The position numbers and the translations under genes were made by a program. 64,000 nucleotides of DNA from Rheinheimera lutimaris (GTDB lineage: Bacteria > Pseudomonadota > Gammaproteobacteria > Enterobacterales > Alteromonadaceae). The notes below the pieces were generated by a model. It had not been told where the DNA came from. It saw only the letters and a program-made list of their open reading frames with translations, and made no database searches. The stretch lies in NCBI RefSeq assembly GCF_013283795.1, contig NZ_JABSOD010000007.1, positions 1 through 64,000 on the forward strand, in the 5' to 3' direction. Of the stretch, positions 28,004-38,728 are shown in pieces (position 1 is the first letter of the stretch; each line of letters begins with the position of its first letter).

Positions 28004-28324
28004 ATGTCAAATACGGTTAAAACCCTGCTTGGGGCACTTGAAACAGAGCTGAAACAGCAACAGCTTTGGCGTTCATTGCCGCCCTCAGCAAGCGCCATGG
28101 CCAGTACGATGCCGTTTTGTTACGACACTATGCCGCTTGAGCAATGGTTACAGTTTATTTTTCTGCCGCGGATGCAGGCCTTGTTGGATGCAAAGCTGGC
28201 GTTGCCGGATAAGATCAGTGTGTTGCCGATTGCTGAAGAGGCTTTTAAACCACTGGGCGTGCGTCTGGTGCCCTTGCTGGATATTATTGCCCAGCTTGAC
28301 AGCGCATTGTCGGGTAACAGATGA
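28004..28324 (+). CDS. yqcC: YqcC family protein (DUF446)
   Basis: 106 residues (E. coli YqcC 109). A small helical protein of unknown function. Markers: LLGALETELKQQQLW at the start, MPFCYDTMPLEQWLQFIFLPRMQALL in the middle. ATG is preceded by TGAGG; an earlier start is unsupported. Its stop overlaps the truC start (ATGA), and yqcC-truC-yqcA is the same order as in E. coli. Confidence 0.92.
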   Translation: MSNTVKTLLGALETELKQQQLWRSLPPSASAMASTMPFCYDTMPLEQWLQFIFLPRMQALLDAKLALPDKISVLPIAEEAFKPLGVRLVPLLDIIAQLDSALSGNR

Positions 28325-29133
28325 GTTCTGCTGAGCCTTTTGTATTAACGCAACCGCTGGGCATTGTTTATCAGGATGAGTATATTGTCGCAGTAGATAA
28401 ACCGGCCGGTATGTTGGTGCATCGCTCGTTTTTAGATAAGCACGAAACGGTGTTTGTCATGCAAACATTGCGTGACCAAATTGGCCAACACGTATTTCCT
28501 GTGCACCGGTTGGACCGGCCTACCTCGGGCGTATTGTTATTTGCTTTATCTGCCGATATCGCGCGCTTGCTTGGCCAGCAGATAGAGCAGCAGTTGTGGC
28601 GTAAACATTACCTGGCGGTAGTTCGGGGGTTTATGCCCAGCGGCGGCGAGCTGGATTACCCATTGAAAGAGCAACTGGATAAAATCGCCGATAAATTCAG
28701 CCGGGATGACAAGGCGCCGCAACAAGCGATAACCCGCTATCAGCCGTTACAGCAGGTAGAATTGCCTATACCGGTAAGTAAATACCCTGCGGCTCGTTAC
28801 TCGCTGGTGGCGCTGCAGCCGTTAACCGGCCGCAAGCATCAGTTACGCCGCCATCTGGCACATTTACGTTATCCGATAGCGGGTGATACCAGCCACGGCG
28901 ACGGTAAACACAATGCGTTATTTAAACAGCATTTTAATTGCAGGCGTTTGTTGTTAATTGCAAAACAACTGCGGTTACCGCATCCGGTTAGCGGCGAACT
29001 TTTAACGCTTAACGCCGGTCTGAACGAGCTTGAACCCTTGTTCAGCCGCTTTGGCTGGCCGGTAGATGAAATCTATTATCAGCAACAGTTTGCTGAGCTT
29101 TTTATGGAGGGAAAATGGCAAAAATCGCCCTGA
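28321..29133 (+). CDS. truC: tRNA pseudouridine(65) synthase TruC
   Basis: 270 residues (E. coli 260). Isomerises U65 in the T stem of certain tRNAs. RluA-type fold: IVAVDKPAGMLVHRS near residue 22, catalytic block VHRLDRPTSGVLLFA with the nucleophilic Asp near residue 64, and LTGRKHQLRRHLAHLRYPIAGD near 165. Overlaps yqcC by four bases and yqcA by 19, so the three are translationally linked. E. coli tRNAs modified at U65 include Ile1 and Asp; whether the tRNAs in this window are substrates is unknown. Confidence 0.95.
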   Translation: MSSAEPFVLTQPLGIVYQDEYIVAVDKPAGMLVHRSFLDKHETVFVMQTLRDQIGQHVFPVHRLDRPTSGVLLFALSADIARLLGQQIEQQLWRKHYLAVVRGFMPSGGELDYPLKEQLDKIADKFSRDDKAPQQAITRYQPLQQVELPIPVSKYPAARYSLVALQPLTGRKHQLRRHLAHLRYPIAGDTSHGDGKHNALFKQHFNCRRLLLIAKQLRLPHPVSGELLTLNAGLNELEPLFSRFGWPVDEIYYQQQFAELFMEGKWQKSP

Positions 29134-29564
29134 TTGTCGGTAGTGTATATGGTGCCGCCCAATATGTCGCTGAAGAGGCACAGCCTTTATTAGCCGGCCT
29201 GGGACACGAGGTTACACGCTATGAGGAAGCGAAACTGGATGAGGTATTAAGTTTTAATGCCGATATCTGGTTGGTAATAAGCTCTACCACCGGCCAGGGT
29301 GATATTCCGGATAATTTACTGCCGTTTTATCTCGATGTACAAAACCGTTTTCCGCTGTTAACCGGTAAAAAATTTGCAGTCATTGCGCTGGGCGACAGCA
29401 GCTATGACACCTTCTGTGGTGCCGGCGAGCAGCTACGCGAATTACTGCTGGAGATTCAGGGCACTGAATTGGCACCGATGCTGCGCATTGATGCCGGCGA
29501 AACGCTGGAGCCTGAGACTATCGCTTTGCCGTGGCTTAAGCAGCATTTCACCCATCTGAACTAA
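29115..29564 (+). CDS. yqcA: Flavodoxin YqcA
   Basis: 149 residues, the E. coli YqcA length. Short-chain FMN flavodoxin of the MioC/YqcA group. The FMN phosphate loop is GSVYGAAQYVAE near residue 9, with SSTTGQGDIPDNL near residue 55 and LGDSSYDTFCGAG near 92. Presumably an electron carrier; partner unknown. ATG is preceded by GGAGGG inside truC. Tail overlaps cysZ (minus strand) by four bases. Confidence 0.93.
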   Translation: MAKIALIVGSVYGAAQYVAEEAQPLLAGLGHEVTRYEEAKLDEVLSFNADIWLVISSTTGQGDIPDNLLPFYLDVQNRFPLLTGKKFAVIALGDSSYDTFCGAGEQLRELLLEIQGTELAPMLRIDAGETLEPETIALPWLKQHFTHLN

Positions 29565-30322
29565 CAATATTTATCCAGTTTGTTGTATGCCTTAGCGCCC
29601 GGTGCTTTTAATGCCGGGTCGTTTTGCGCGGCCAGTTTATCTACCCACATCGTGGTGGCGCCGCATACCGCTATCGGCATCACAAACAGGTTAAACAACG
29701 GGATCATGCAGGCGATATTTACTGTCACGCCAAAGGCAAAGCTGGTGCCCGGTTGGCTGCGTAGTTGTTGACGCATGCTGCGAAAGTCAATTTTGTGGTT
29801 GTCATAGGGGTAATCGGCATACTGAATCGCCAGTAACCAACTGGTAAATAAAAACCACAGTACCGGGCCGACAAGCGGCAGAAATAAAAACAGCACAAAC
29901 AAAATAATGGCGCGGGGCAGGGCGTATAGCAGCTTTTGCCATTCGCGGCCCAGCATGCGCGGTATATCTTTAACAAAGGCGGCCATGGTGGTAGCAGGAA
30001 TTACGCGGCCGGACAAATGCGCTTCCACCTTTTCACTCAGTAAGCCGTTAAAGGGCGCAGCAATAAAATTGGCTACCATGGTAAAGCTGTACGCCAGGCC
30101 GATAACCAACGTCATCACACCCAATGGGATCAATAAATACTCCAGCCAGTGCAGCCAGCCGGGCAGATATTGCTGTACCGCGCTCACCATAGCACTGACT
30201 TGTTGCAGCAGAACATAAAAGGCAAAGGAAAACAGCAGCAGATTAATTGACAGTGGCACCAGCACAAAACGCTTTAAACCTTTGGTATGGATCAAAGTCA
30301 GGCCACGAAAAAAGTAGTACAT
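29561..30322 (-). CDS. cysZ: Sulfate transporter CysZ
   Basis: 253 residues (E. coli 253). Inner-membrane sulfate uptake protein feeding cysteine synthesis. Starts FRGLTLIHTKGLKRFVLVPLSIN, a family signature. Hydrophobic segments are near 22-42, 65-90, 135-165 and 200-230. GREWQKLLYALPR and the YPYDNHKIDF block are conserved. No cysK or other sulfur genes are adjacent in this window. The start is ATG with weak Shine-Dalgarno. Confidence 0.93.
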   Translation of the reverse strand: MYYFFRGLTLIHTKGLKRFVLVPLSINLLLFSFAFYVLLQQVSAMVSAVQQYLPGWLHWLEYLLIPLGVMTLVIGLAYSFTMVANFIAAPFNGLLSEKVEAHLSGRVIPATTMAAFVKDIPRMLGREWQKLLYALPRAIILFVLFLFLPLVGPVLWFLFTSWLLAIQYADYPYDNHKIDFRSMRQQLRSQPGTSFAFGVTVNIACMIPLFNLFVMPIAVCGATTMWVDKLAAQNDPALKAPGAKAYNKLDKYC

Positions 30323-30460
30323 TTAAACCTCATAAGATACCGGCCACTGCTATGGCGCCAGTATAAAGCCTTTAGCTTAAACTGCGCTGTACTAAAGCCT
30401 GATTTTTAGTAACAGAATATAACGTTGTAACAGAGCTCTGGCGTACCGACGCTGTTTTTA

Positions 30461-30469
30461 TGCTAGAAT
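30461..30469 (+). promoter_or_regulatory. Possible extended -10 promoter of the small membrane protein gene
   Basis: TGCTAGAAT matches the extended -10 consensus TGnTAnnnT, with no good -35. It lies 67 bases before the ATG at 30536, in a 213-base divergent region between cysZ and this gene. Confidence 0.4.
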
Positions 30470-30535
30470 ACGCTCAGTTTTTTGCCGCCGCGCGGCTTAA
30501 CCGGTTTTAAGATCAACTTCAGATAAGGGTGACAT

Positions 30536-30730
30536 ATGGCGATGTTAGGTTCTGCGCTGGTATTTGCTTTAACCACACTGTGTTTATTGGCTGGGTTAAC
30601 CTGCTTATTTTCTGCGCTGCTGGTGCCGGCAGATGCGGGTGCTGAGAAACAATTTGAAAAGCGCCTGGAGTACGGCATGTTTGCTGCCGTCGGTTTGGTT
30701 AGCTTTGCGGTGATGCTGTATATCGGCTGA
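30536..30730 (+). CDS. Small two-helix membrane protein, unknown
   Basis: 64 residues: a first hydrophobic helix (about 4-29), a charged loop DAGAEKQFEKRLEYG, and a second helix (about 47-62). ATG is preceded by AAGGGTGA. It is flanked by its own likely promoter and a strong terminator, which supports a real gene. I recognise no family. Small two-helix proteins of this type often regulate larger membrane complexes, but nothing here identifies a partner. Confidence 0.7.
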   Translation: MAMLGSALVFALTTLCLLAGLTCLFSALLVPADAGAEKQFEKRLEYGMFAAVGLVSFAVMLYIG

Positions 30731-30749
30731 GAACACTGCTACGACATAA

Positions 30750-30775
30750 AAAACGGCAGCCAGGGCTGCCGTTTT
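30750..30775. terminator. Bidirectional terminator between the small membrane protein gene and dapD
   Basis: Palindrome AAAACGGCAGCC AG GGCTGCCGTTTT gives a GC stem with T4 on the plus strand and T5 on the minus strand, so it can end both convergent genes. Confidence 0.85.
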
Positions 30776-30790
30776 GCTATCTGCTACAGA

Positions 30791-31615
30791 TTACTCGACG
30801 CTGCGCAGCAGCGCGTTAATACCCACTTTAGCACGGGTTTGTGCATCGACTTTCTTCACAATAATAGCCGCATATAAACTGTGGCTGCCATCTTTTGACG
30901 GAATAGAACCCGGCACAACCACAGCACCGGCCGGTACGCGGCCATAACTTATTTCACCGGTTTCACGATCATAAATACGCGTGCTCTGGCTGATATACAC
31001 ACCCATTGACAACACCGCGCCTTCTTCAACGATAACACCTTCTACCACTTCTGAGCGGGCACCGATAAAGCAGTTGTCTTCAATAATGGTTGGGTTAGCT
31101 TGCAGCGGCTCTAATACGCCGCCGATACCAACGCCGCCGGACAAATGCACGTTTTTACCAATTTGCGCACAGCTACCTACAGTTGCCCAGGTGTCTACCA
31201 TGGTACCTTCGCCGACATAGGCGCCGATATTGACGTAAGAGGGCATCAATACTACGTTTTTAGCAATATAGCTGCCACGACGCACGGCGGCTGGCGGCAC
31301 TACACGCACGCCATCGGCGCGGAATTGGGCATCGCTGTAATCCGCGTATTTCATCGGCACTTTATCAAAAAAGCGGTTTTCGGCGCCATCCATCACAGCA
31401 TTATCGTTAATACGAAACGACAGCAATACCGCCTTTTTCAGCCACTGATGTACTACCCATTCACCGGCAATTTTCTCTGCCACACGGGCGCTGCCGTTAT
31501 CCAGCATGCTGATAGCTGTTTCTACTGCGTGTTTTATTTCGCTGCTGACGCTGGCCGGTGTAATGTCGGCACGTTGCTCAAATGCGTGTTCGATAATGCT
31601 TTTTAACTCTGACAT
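30791..31615 (-). CDS. dapD: Tetrahydrodipicolinate N-succinyltransferase
   Basis: 274 residues, identical in length to E. coli DapD. It succinylates tetrahydrodipicolinate in lysine / meso-diaminopimelate synthesis, feeding peptidoglycan. A left-handed parallel beta-helix of hexapeptide repeats spans about 105-240 ([44 protein letters not shown]). The [10 protein letters not shown] and [17 protein letters not shown] blocks are conserved. It follows glnD by eight bases; map-glnD-dapD is the ancestral order. Confidence 0.97.
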   Translation of the reverse strand: MSELKSIIEHAFEQRADITPASVSSEIKHAVETAISMLDNGSARVAEKIAGEWVVHQWLKKAVLLSFRINDNAVMDGAENRFFDKVPMKYADYSDAQFRADGVRVVPPAAVRRGSYIAKNVVLMPSYVNIGAYVGEGTMVDTWATVGSCAQIGKNVHLSGGVGIGGVLEPLQANPTIIEDNCFIGARSEVVEGVIVEEGAVLSMGVYISQSTRIYDRETGEISYGRVPAGAVVVPGSIPSKDGSHSLYAAIIVKKVDAQTRAKVGINALLRSVE

Positions 31616-31623
31616 TGTCTGTG

Positions 31624-34248
31624 TTAGCCTTCTGTTTGCTGTGAAAGTTGCTCGATCAGTGCCCGCTTCAACGCGCTTTGTTGCTCGCTGTTTAGGGCCT
31701 GGTCGTCGCTATTTGAAATCATAAAAAAATCTTCTGCCCGCTCACCAATGGTGGTGATTTTGGCGGCATGAATATTGACATCGCAGCGCTGAAACACTTC
31801 GCCGATATTGGCCAGTAAGCCCGGGGTATCCAGCGCTGCCAGCTCAACCATAGTGCGTTTGGCGGTATTGCCGGGTAAAAACACCACTTTAGGCGGCACG
31901 TTAAACTGGCGCATTTGGCGTGACAACCTGGTTTTTTGCCGCGACAAATCCGGTTTATCCTGAATATACAGCTCCAGTGCACGCTTGATGCTTTGCTGAC
32001 GTGATGGCGAATTCACCGGGTCGCCGTTTTGTTCAAGAATAACAAAGGTGTCCATGGCGTAACCGTCTTTGTTAGTCATAATTTGCGCATCAAAAATATT
32101 GACTTTTTTGCTGTCCAGCGCGGCCACTAAACGGGCAAAAAGCTTTGGCTGATCTTTAGTGTAAATAAATACCTGGGTACCGCCGCGAATAGGCGCTTTG
32201 CTGATCAGCACCATCGGTTCATCGGGGTTTTTATGCCGCAAAATATGCTCGCTGTGCCAGGCAATTTGCCGTGCGCTGTAGCGGGCAAAGTAATCGGCTT
32301 TTATCCGGCTCCATAACTGCAAAATTTCGCTTTCACTAAAGGTTTGCTTTAGCAGCAACGGCATGGCTTCACTTTGGTTTTCGCGGATCAGATCGCGCAA
32401 GTCCATCGGCTTTTCCAGCCCGCGACGGAAGGCTTTTTGCGTGGCTAAAAACAGCTCACGCAGCAATGAGCCTTTCCAGTCATTCCATAAGTTGTCGTTG
32501 GTGGCGCGGATATCGGCCAGTGTCAGGCAGTACAGATAATTCAGCCTGGTTTCGTCACGCACTTTTTCGGCAAATTCAGCCACAACTGCCGGGTCATGGA
32601 TGTCGCGGCGCTGCGCAGTTACGGACATCAGCAGATGGTGTTCTACCAGCCAGGCGATCAGTTTGCTGTCAAATTCGCTGAGCTTGTGCAGCTTGGCAAA
32701 TTCGCGTACATCCATAGCGCCCAATTCGGAGTGGTCACCGCCGCGGCCTTTGGCGATATCATGGAAAATACCGGCCAAATATAACAGCTCGGGCTTTTCC
32801 ATTTTTTTGACGATATCGCTACAGAGCGGAAATTCACTTTCATGTTCGCTCAGCGTGTATTTATACAGGTTTTTCAGCAGGCGGTGGGTATGTTCATCCA
32901 CTGTATAAGCGTGGAATAAATCAAACTGCATTTGGCCGACAATATTGCGCCACTGTGGTAAATACGCTGCCAGTACACCGTAGCGGTGCATCAGGGTAAT
33001 GGCTTTGTCCATACCGCGCGGGTGGCGGATAATGGCTAAAAACAGCTGACGGCAGGCTTCATAATCCTGTAAGTCCCCCATTAAGCGCCGGCGTACCTGG
33101 CGAATAAGCCGCATAGTAGAGGAGTGCACCCCGGTAATGTTGGAGTTATTAGCAATATGCCAGAACAGCCGCAACAGGTTGTCGCGCCGAGCAAATACTG
33201 CATTATCCCGTGCCGTAATTAAGTGGCCCTGTAGCTCAAAATAATCATCCAGCAGCAGGGTTTTAACTTTTTCTTTGTGGTTTAAAATACTGCCGTCAAA
33301 GTGTTGCAACAGCATTTCGTTTAATTCTGCGACACGCTGCACGGTGCGGAAAAACCGCTTCATCATGCGTTCTACCGAGGCTTTACCGTCGGCGCCAAAG
33401 CCGAGGCGTTCAGCCACTGCCGGTTGGTAGTCGAACAAGATACGGTTTTCGTTACGACCGGCCTCGATATGCAGCGCAAAGCGCATTTGCCATAAATAAG
33501 CCTCGCACTCCATCAGTTCCTGATATTCATCTTCCGTCAGGTATTGATAAGCAACCAACTCCCGCATGGTGCGGGTTTGAAAATGCCGTTTTGCCACCCA
33601 GCCGATGGTTTGAATATCGCGCAGGCCGCCCGGGTTGGCTTTCAGGTTTGGTTCAAGGTTGTAGGCGGTGCCGTGGTACTGGGCATGGCGCTGCTGTTGT
33701 TCATGGCGTTTGGCCTGAAAAAATGCCTGGCTGGTCCAGAAGCTGTCTTTACTGACTTCAACCTGCAGTTGCTCAAACAAGGCTTTGTTACCGGTTAGCA
33801 GGCGCATTTCCAGCAGATTGGTGGCAATGGTGATATCGTCTTTGCCCAGCTTTACCGATTCTTTTACCGTACGTACGCTGTGGCCGACTTCGAGGCGTAA
33901 ATCCCACAATACAGTAATAAACTGCGCTATCGCATCTTGCTGCGCCGCAGATAAACGGCCGTCGGCCAGTAGCAGTAAGTCGATATCCGAGCAGGGGTGC
34001 AGTTCGCCACGGCCGTAGCCGCCCACGGCAATCAGGCTTAAGTCTTTGCTTTTGTGCAGTTCGTACTTGTGCCACAGTTGTACCAGCACATCGTCAATAA
34101 AATGCGCGCGGGCTTTGACCAGCGCATTAACCGGATGCTGCGAGAAACTGCGGCTTAGCCAGTCATGAAAGTCGGCGAAATGCTTTTTATAACTTTCCAG
34201 GCTGTAACTGTCCGGAAGCGCTTTGCTGTAGGTTACCGCCTGGCTCAT
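31624..34248 (-). CDS. glnD: PII uridylyltransferase / uridylyl-removing enzyme
   Basis: 874 residues (E. coli 890). Nitrogen sensor that uridylylates PII when glutamine is low and removes UMP when it is high. Domains: nucleotidyltransferase with [19 protein letters not shown] near residue 77, a helical region with [14 protein letters not shown], an HD hydrolase with [18 protein letters not shown] near residue 490, and two C-terminal ACT domains (about 685-760 and 790-865) that bind glutamine. No PII gene is in the window. ATG is preceded by GGAGTAGC; 21 bases separate it from map. Confidence 0.97.
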   Translation of the reverse strand: MSQAVTYSKALPDSYSLESYKKHFADFHDWLSRSFSQHPVNALVKARAHFIDDVLVQLWHKYELHKSKDLSLIAVGGYGRGELHPCSDIDLLLLADGRLSAAQQDAIAQFITVLWDLRLEVGHSVRTVKESVKLGKDDITIATNLLEMRLLTGNKALFEQLQVEVSKDSFWTSQAFFQAKRHEQQQRHAQYHGTAYNLEPNLKANPGGLRDIQTIGWVAKRHFQTRTMRELVAYQYLTEDEYQELMECEAYLWQMRFALHIEAGRNENRILFDYQPAVAERLGFGADGKASVERMMKRFFRTVQRVAELNEMLLQHFDGSILNHKEKVKTLLLDDYFELQGHLITARDNAVFARRDNLLRLFWHIANNSNITGVHSSTMRLIRQVRRRLMGDLQDYEACRQLFLAIIRHPRGMDKAITLMHRYGVLAAYLPQWRNIVGQMQFDLFHAYTVDEHTHRLLKNLYKYTLSEHESEFPLCSDIVKKMEKPELLYLAGIFHDIAKGRGGDHSELGAMDVREFAKLHKLSEFDSKLIAWLVEHHLLMSVTAQRRDIHDPAVVAEFAEKVRDETRLNYLYCLTLADIRATNDNLWNDWKGSLLRELFLATQKAFRRGLEKPMDLRDLIRENQSEAMPLLLKQTFSESEILQLWSRIKADYFARYSARQIAWHSEHILRHKNPDEPMVLISKAPIRGGTQVFIYTKDQPKLFARLVAALDSKKVNIFDAQIMTNKDGYAMDTFVILEQNGDPVNSPSRQQSIKRALELYIQDKPDLSRQKTRLSRQMRQFNVPPKVVFLPGNTAKRTMVELAALDTPGLLANIGEVFQRCDVNIHAAKITTIGERAEDFFMISNSDDQALNSEQQSALKRALIEQLSQQTEG

Positions 34249-34269
34249 ACTGCTACTCCGTTGGGGCGG

Positions 34270-35058
34270 TTATTCCGCCGTTAAGATCCGCTCTATGGTG
34301 TCGTCGCTGCGTAAGGTTAAAATTTCGCAGCCGGTATCGGTAACTAAAATAGTGTGTTCAAACTGGGCAGATAAACTACGATCTTTGGTTACCACTGTCC
34401 AGCCATCGGCCAACAGTTTGCTTTGTCTGGCGCCGGCGTTAATCATTGGCTCTATGGTTAAACACATGCCGGTTTTTAACATCTCGCCGGTGCCCGGTTT
34501 GCCGTAATGCAGCACCTGAGGATCTTCATGAAATACCGCACCAATGCCATGGCCACAGTATTCACGCACCACAGAATAGCTGTGTTTCTCTGCATGCTGC
34601 TGAATCACATGGCCAATATCACCCAGGCGCACGCCATTCTTTACTTTTTTCAGCGCCAGATACATGCACTCTTGCGTAACGCGGATTAAACGCTCGGCCA
34701 GAATGCTGGGTTTACCCACCACAAACATTCTTGAAGTATCGCCATGATAACCGTCTTTAATTACGGTGATGTCGATATTAATAATGTCGCCTTCTTTGAG
34801 CTTTTTATCGGCCGGAATACCGTGGCAAATTACCTGATTAACCGAGGTACAGATAGATTTAGGAAAGCCGTGGTAGTTTAGCGGTGCCGGAATGGCCTGT
34901 TGTTCATTCACAATATAGTTGTGGCAGATAGTGTTCAGCTCGTCAGTGGTGACGCCGGCTTTAACATAGGGCTCAATCATTTCCAGCACGTCGGCGGCAA
35001 GACGGCCTGCCACACGCATTTTTTCAATTTCGGCCGGGGTTTTGATGGTTGCTGTCAT
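34270..35058 (-). CDS. map: Methionine aminopeptidase type I
   Basis: 262 residues (E. coli 264). Removes initiator methionine. All five metal ligands can be placed: Asp in NIDITVIKDGYHGD (two), His in GHGIGAVFHEDP, Glu in CLTIEPM and Glu in FEHTIL. Cytosolic and essential in relatives. It heads the map-glnD-dapD run and is divergent from rpsB across 351 bases, as in E. coli. Confidence 0.97.
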   Translation of the reverse strand: MTATIKTPAEIEKMRVAGRLAADVLEMIEPYVKAGVTTDELNTICHNYIVNEQQAIPAPLNYHGFPKSICTSVNQVICHGIPADKKLKEGDIINIDITVIKDGYHGDTSRMFVVGKPSILAERLIRVTQECMYLALKKVKNGVRLGDIGHVIQQHAEKHSYSVVREYCGHGIGAVFHEDPQVLHYGKPGTGEMLKTGMCLTIEPMINAGARQSKLLADGWTVVTKDRSLSAQFEHTILVTDTGCEILTLRSDDTIERILTAE

Positions 35059-35187
35059 GCCTGTTCTCTCTGGTTATACCGAAGGACTATCTTACGCGCA
35101 CCGAAAATGAATGGCTTCATTTTAGGATTCCGTTGCCCGCCGTATTGCTGCAAAAATACACATTTGATTGTGTTTGTAAGGTGCCTA

Positions 35188-35409
35188 TGGTATAAAGCGC
35201 GCCGCAAATTAGCAAATCGCTTTGGCTGTTATTGCAGAACCTTTTGTTCTTAGATAGAGAAAAAGCGCGGCTGATTAGCGAAATTAAACCAAAACACACA
35301 TGTATCGACACATATTCCGGGGTGCTTTGCTTTGCGCTGAACAACAGCCAGACCAAGGTCGGCATATGGGATACATGGAGGCTTAACCCCTTATACAGGA
35401 AATTAAATC
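35188..35409 (+). promoter_or_regulatory. rpsB promoter and structured 5' leader (t44-like)
   Basis: The 351-base gap between map and rpsB holds an extended -10 promoter, TGGTATAAA with TATAAA at 35191-35196, then a roughly 200-base leader. In E. coli this leader was described as RNA t44 and carries the site where S2 represses its own rpsB-tsf message. Here the end of the leader has GGGATACATGGAGGCTTAAC and a CAGGAAA ribosome site before ATG 35410. Position and length match; the structure was not modelled. The map-proximal 130 bases show no gene. Confidence 0.6.
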
Positions 35410-36141
35410 ATGGCAAAAGTTTCTATGCGCGACATGCTCCAGGCGGGCGTGCACTTCGGTCACCAAACCCGTTACTGGAATCCGAAAATGAAGCCGTTCA
35501 TTTTCGGTGCGCGTAACAAAGTACATATCATCAACCTGGAACAAACTGTTCCTATGATGAACGATGCACTGGCATTCATTCAGCAAGTAGCTGCGAAAAA
35601 GGGCAAAATCCTGTTCGTTGGTACTAAGCGTGCAGCTTCTGAAGCAATCAAAGAAGCGGCAAGCAAAGTTGATCAGTTCTATGTAAATCACCGTTGGTTA
35701 GGTGGCATGCTGACTAACTGGAAAACTGTTCGTCAGTCAATCAAGCGTTTAAAAGATCTGGAAGCGCAAAGCCAGGACGGTACTTTCGACAAGCTGACCA
35801 AGAAAGAAGCTTTAGACCGTACCCGTGAAATGGACAAGCTGGAAAAGAGCTTAGGCGGTATTAAAGACATGGGCGGCTTGCCAGACGTGCTGTTCGTGAT
35901 CGACGCTGACCATGAACACATTGCGATCAAAGAAGCTAACAACCTGGGCATTCCGGTTGTATCTATCGTTGATACCAACTCTGATCCAAAAGGCGTTGAC
36001 TTTGTAGTACCGGGTAACGATGACGCGATCCGCGCTATCCAGTTATACCTGGCTGCTGTAGGTCAGGCTATCCTGGAAGGTCGTGACAAAAACATCGAAG
36101 TTCAGGCTGAAGCCGAAGCCTTCGTTGTTGAAGCAGAGTAA
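35410..36141 (+). CDS. rpsB: 30S ribosomal protein S2
   Basis: 243 residues (E. coli 241). Begins [25 protein letters not shown] and contains [22 protein letters not shown] and the C-terminal [26 protein letters not shown], all universal S2 signatures. The acidic tail is typical of gammaproteobacteria. Usually autoregulated with tsf through its leader. Codon use looks like that of a highly expressed gene, with many CGT, GGT and AAC codons. Confidence 0.99.
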   Translation: MAKVSMRDMLQAGVHFGHQTRYWNPKMKPFIFGARNKVHIINLEQTVPMMNDALAFIQQVAAKKGKILFVGTKRAASEAIKEAASKVDQFYVNHRWLGGMLTNWKTVRQSIKRLKDLEAQSQDGTFDKLTKKEALDRTREMDKLEKSLGGIKDMGGLPDVLFVIDADHEHIAIKEANNLGIPVVSIVDTNSDPKGVDFVVPGNDDAIRAIQLYLAAVGQAILEGRDKNIEVQAEAEAFVVEAE

Positions 36142-36195
36142 TTTCTCTGTCATTAGCGCAGGCTAAGCTTGCGCTAACACAGTGCAAAATTGCGA

Positions 36196-36217
36196 CAGGG
36201 GCCACGGCCCCTGTTTG
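36196..36217 (+). terminator. Intercistronic hairpin between rpsB and tsf, likely partial terminator
   Basis: CAGGGGCC AC GGCCCCTG followed by TTTG. The T-run is short, so it should stop only part of the transcripts. E. coli has a comparable attenuator between rpsB and tsf that sets the S2 to EF-Ts ratio. A second stem TTAGCGCA/TGCGCTAA lies just upstream. Confidence 0.6.
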
Positions 36218-36247
36218 TCCAACCCGAATTATTACGAGGAAGCTCCC

Positions 36248-37120
36248 ATGGCTGTAACTGCCGCTTTAGTAAAAGAACTTCGCGAGCGCACCGGCGCTGG
36301 CATGATGGATTGTAAAAAAGCATTGGAAGAAACTGCAGGTGATATTGAAGCTGCAATCGATGCGATGCGTAAAAGTGGTCTGGCCAAAGCTGCCAAGAAA
36401 GCAGGCCGTATCGCCGCTGAAGGTACTATTTTAACCCGCGTAGCTAACGGTTACGGTTTAGCTATCGAGTTTAACTGTGAAACTGACTTCGTTGCCCGTG
36501 ATGCCAGCTTCCTGGCCTTTGCTAACGCAGTAGCTGATTTAGCCCACGCTAATAAGCTGTTCACTGCAGAAGCTATTCTGGCTGCTGATTTAAACGGCAC
36601 TTCAGTTGAAGATACCCGTGCAACTTTGGTTGCTAAAATTGGCGAAAACATCAACGTACGTCGTGCTGCGGTAGTTGAAGGCGCTGTTATCGGCTCTTAC
36701 GTGCACTCTGGTCGTATCGGTGTATTAGCTGTGCTGGAAGGCGGTAGCGAAGATATCGCCAAAGACGTAGCAATGCATGTTGCTGCTAACAACCCTGGCT
36801 TCTTAACACCAGACGACGTTCCGGCTGATGTGGTAGAGCGTGAGCGTGTTATCCAGATCGATATCGCGGTTAACTCTGGTAAGCCACAAGAAATCGCTGA
36901 GAAAATGGTTGCCGGCCGTATGAGCAAGTTCACTGGTGAAGTGAGCTTAACCGGCCAGCCGTTCGTGAAAGATCCATCAGTTTCTGTTGGTGATTTCCTG
37001 AAGCAAAACAGCGCGAAAGCGGTTTCTTTCATTCGCCTGGAAGTAGGCGAAGGTATCGAGAAGAAAGAAGAAGACTTCGCAGCTGAAGTTGCTGCGCAAA
37101 TCGCGGCAGCGAAGAAGTAA
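36248..37120 (+). CDS. tsf: Elongation factor Ts
   Basis: 290 residues (E. coli 283). Nucleotide exchange factor for EF-Tu. Opens with [23 protein letters not shown], and the second signature [11 protein letters not shown] lies near residue 75. The TDFVA region inserts near the EF-Tu GTP site. ATG is preceded by ACGAGGAAG; the longer open frame upstream runs through the hairpin and is rejected. A strong terminator follows. Confidence 0.99.
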   Translation: MAVTAALVKELRERTGAGMMDCKKALEETAGDIEAAIDAMRKSGLAKAAKKAGRIAAEGTILTRVANGYGLAIEFNCETDFVARDASFLAFANAVADLAHANKLFTAEAILAADLNGTSVEDTRATLVAKIGENINVRRAAVVEGAVIGSYVHSGRIGVLAVLEGGSEDIAKDVAMHVAANNPGFLTPDDVPADVVERERVIQIDIAVNSGKPQEIAEKMVAGRMSKFTGEVSLTGQPFVKDPSVSVGDFLKQNSAKAVSFIRLEVGEGIEKKEEDFAAEVAAQIAAAKK

Positions 37121-37156
37121 TTTATTCTTCTGCCTGAGGGCAAAACCCGCTAGAAT

Positions 37157-37198
37157 AACCGCGGCTTCAGGTCTAACGACCTGGCCGCGGTTTTTTTT
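37157..37198 (+). terminator. Strong terminator after tsf
   Basis: AACCGCGG / CCGCGGTT outer stem with inner CAGGTC / GACCTG, loop TAAC, then eight T. It separates the rpsB-tsf unit from pyrH-frr. Confidence 0.92.
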
Positions 37199-37239
37199 AC
37201 CCGCAATAATCCTAATTAACCACGCACTATGGGGATCTC

Positions 37240-37980
37240 ATGAGCACGAATCCAAAACCAACTTACCGCAGGATCTTATTAAAACTCAGTGGCGAAGCAC
37301 TGATGGGCGATGAGGGTTTTGGTATTGACCCCAAAGTACTGGACCGGATGGCGCAGGAAATTAAAGAGCTGGTAGAGCTTGGTGTCCAGGTAGGCATTGT
37401 TATCGGCGGCGGTAATATTTTCCGCGGCGAAGGTCTGGCTAAAGCCGGTATGAACCGCGTAGTTGGCGACCACATGGGCATGTTAGCCACCGTAATGAAT
37501 GGCCTGGCGATGCGTGATGCGTTGCACCGTGCTTATGTTAACGCCCGCATGATGAGTGCTATTCCGTTAAACGGCGTGTGTGACAACTACAGTTGGGCTG
37601 AAGCCATCAGCTTATTAAAATCCGGTCGCGTGGTGATTTTCTCAGCCGGTACCGGCAACCCGTTTTTTACCACCGATTCTGCCGCCTGTTTACGCGGTAT
37701 TGAAATTGAAGCCGACGCAGTATTAAAAGCCACTAAGGTAGACGGCGTATTTTCGGCGGACCCGGTAAAAGACCCCACGGCCACGCTATACAGCCAGCTT
37801 ACTTATAACGAAGTACTGGATAAAGAGCTTAAAGTGATGGATTTAGCGGCCTTTACCCTGGCGCGGGACCATAATTTGCAAATCCGTGTGTTTAATATGA
37901 ACACCGCAGGCGCCTTGAAGCGGGTAATTATGGGTGAGCAGGAAGGCACAGTAATCGACCACGCGGAAAATTTACAGTAA
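37240..37980 (+). CDS. pyrH: Uridylate kinase
   Basis: 246 residues (E. coli 241). Phosphorylates UMP to UDP; hexameric, essential and allosterically regulated. Amino-acid-kinase fold: [14 protein letters not shown] near residue 10, [16 protein letters not shown] near 50, [12 protein letters not shown] near 75, [19 protein letters not shown] near 135, and [13 protein letters not shown] near 165. ATG is preceded by GGGGATC. frr follows 59 bases later, the usual order. Confidence 0.98.
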   Translation: MSTNPKPTYRRILLKLSGEALMGDEGFGIDPKVLDRMAQEIKELVELGVQVGIVIGGGNIFRGEGLAKAGMNRVVGDHMGMLATVMNGLAMRDALHRAYVNARMMSAIPLNGVCDNYSWAEAISLLKSGRVVIFSAGTGNPFFTTDSAACLRGIEIEADAVLKATKVDGVFSADPVKDPTATLYSQLTYNEVLDKELKVMDLAAFTLARDHNLQIRVFNMNTAGALKRVIMGEQEGTVIDHAENLQ

Positions 37981-38039
37981 ACTAGAGCGCTGAGTACGGC
38001 GTGCTGAACAGACGCCATGAATAAACAAGGATACCGATC

Positions 38040-38597
38040 GTGATTAACGACATTATTACAGACAGCAAAGTGCGGATGGAAAAAAGCGTTGATGCGCTTA
38101 AAATTCAATTAACCAAAGTGCGCACCGGTCGCGCTCACCCAAGCTTATTAGACGGTATTTCTGTCTCGTATTACGGCACAGATACACCGCTGCGTCAGGT
38201 TGCTAACGTATCTATCGATGACGCCCGCACATTGGCTATTACCGTGTTTGATAAGAGCATGACTGCTGCGGTAGAAAAAGCCATTATGGCTTCAGACCTG
38301 GGTTTAAATCCGATGTCTGCCGGCACTATTATCCGTGTGCCGTTACCGGCGCTGACAGAAGAGCGGCGTAAGAGCCTGGTTAAGCTGGTGCGCGGCGAAG
38401 CAGAAAACGGCCGTGTTGCCGTGCGTAATATTCGCCGCGATGCTAATGCAGATTTAAAAGCGCTGCAAAAAGACAAAGAAATCAGTGAAGATGACGAGCG
38501 CCGTGCAGCGGAAGAAATCCAAAAGATTACTGATACCTTCGTGAAGAAAATTGATGACGTACTGGCAGAGAAAGAAAAGGAATTAATGGAAGTCTGA
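38040..38597 (+). CDS. frr: Ribosome recycling factor
   Basis: 185 residues, the E. coli length. Splits post-termination ribosomes with EF-G. Signature [20 protein letters not shown] near residue 28 and [15 protein letters not shown] near 130, the latter in the three-helix bundle. Starts with GTG, preceded by AAGGAT; no in-frame ATG fits the family N-terminus. Cytosolic, essential. Confidence 0.98.
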   Translation: MINDIITDSKVRMEKSVDALKIQLTKVRTGRAHPSLLDGISVSYYGTDTPLRQVANVSIDDARTLAITVFDKSMTAAVEKAIMASDLGLNPMSAGTIIRVPLPALTEERRKSLVKLVRGEAENGRVAVRNIRRDANADLKALQKDKEISEDDERRAAEEIQKITDTFVKKIDDVLAEKEKELMEV

Positions 38598-38620
38598 TTT
38601 GGCCTTCTGTTAACATTACA

Positions 38621-38656
38621 GCGTCGTGACGCTTTGGCATTACGGCGCTTTTTTCT
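38621..38656 (+). terminator. Possible terminator after frr
   Basis: AGCGTCG (38621-38627) can pair with CGGCGCT (38644-38650), one U-G, followed by six T (38650-38655). The loop is long (16 bases), and a competing short hairpin AGCGTC/GACGCT lies inside it. Confidence 0.45.
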
Positions 38657-38728
38657 ATCCGGCAAAGGTTTTATCTGACACCAGCAACAGACTGGTGGGT
38701 ATAACAAGTTAAGGACAGGTCGCACGTT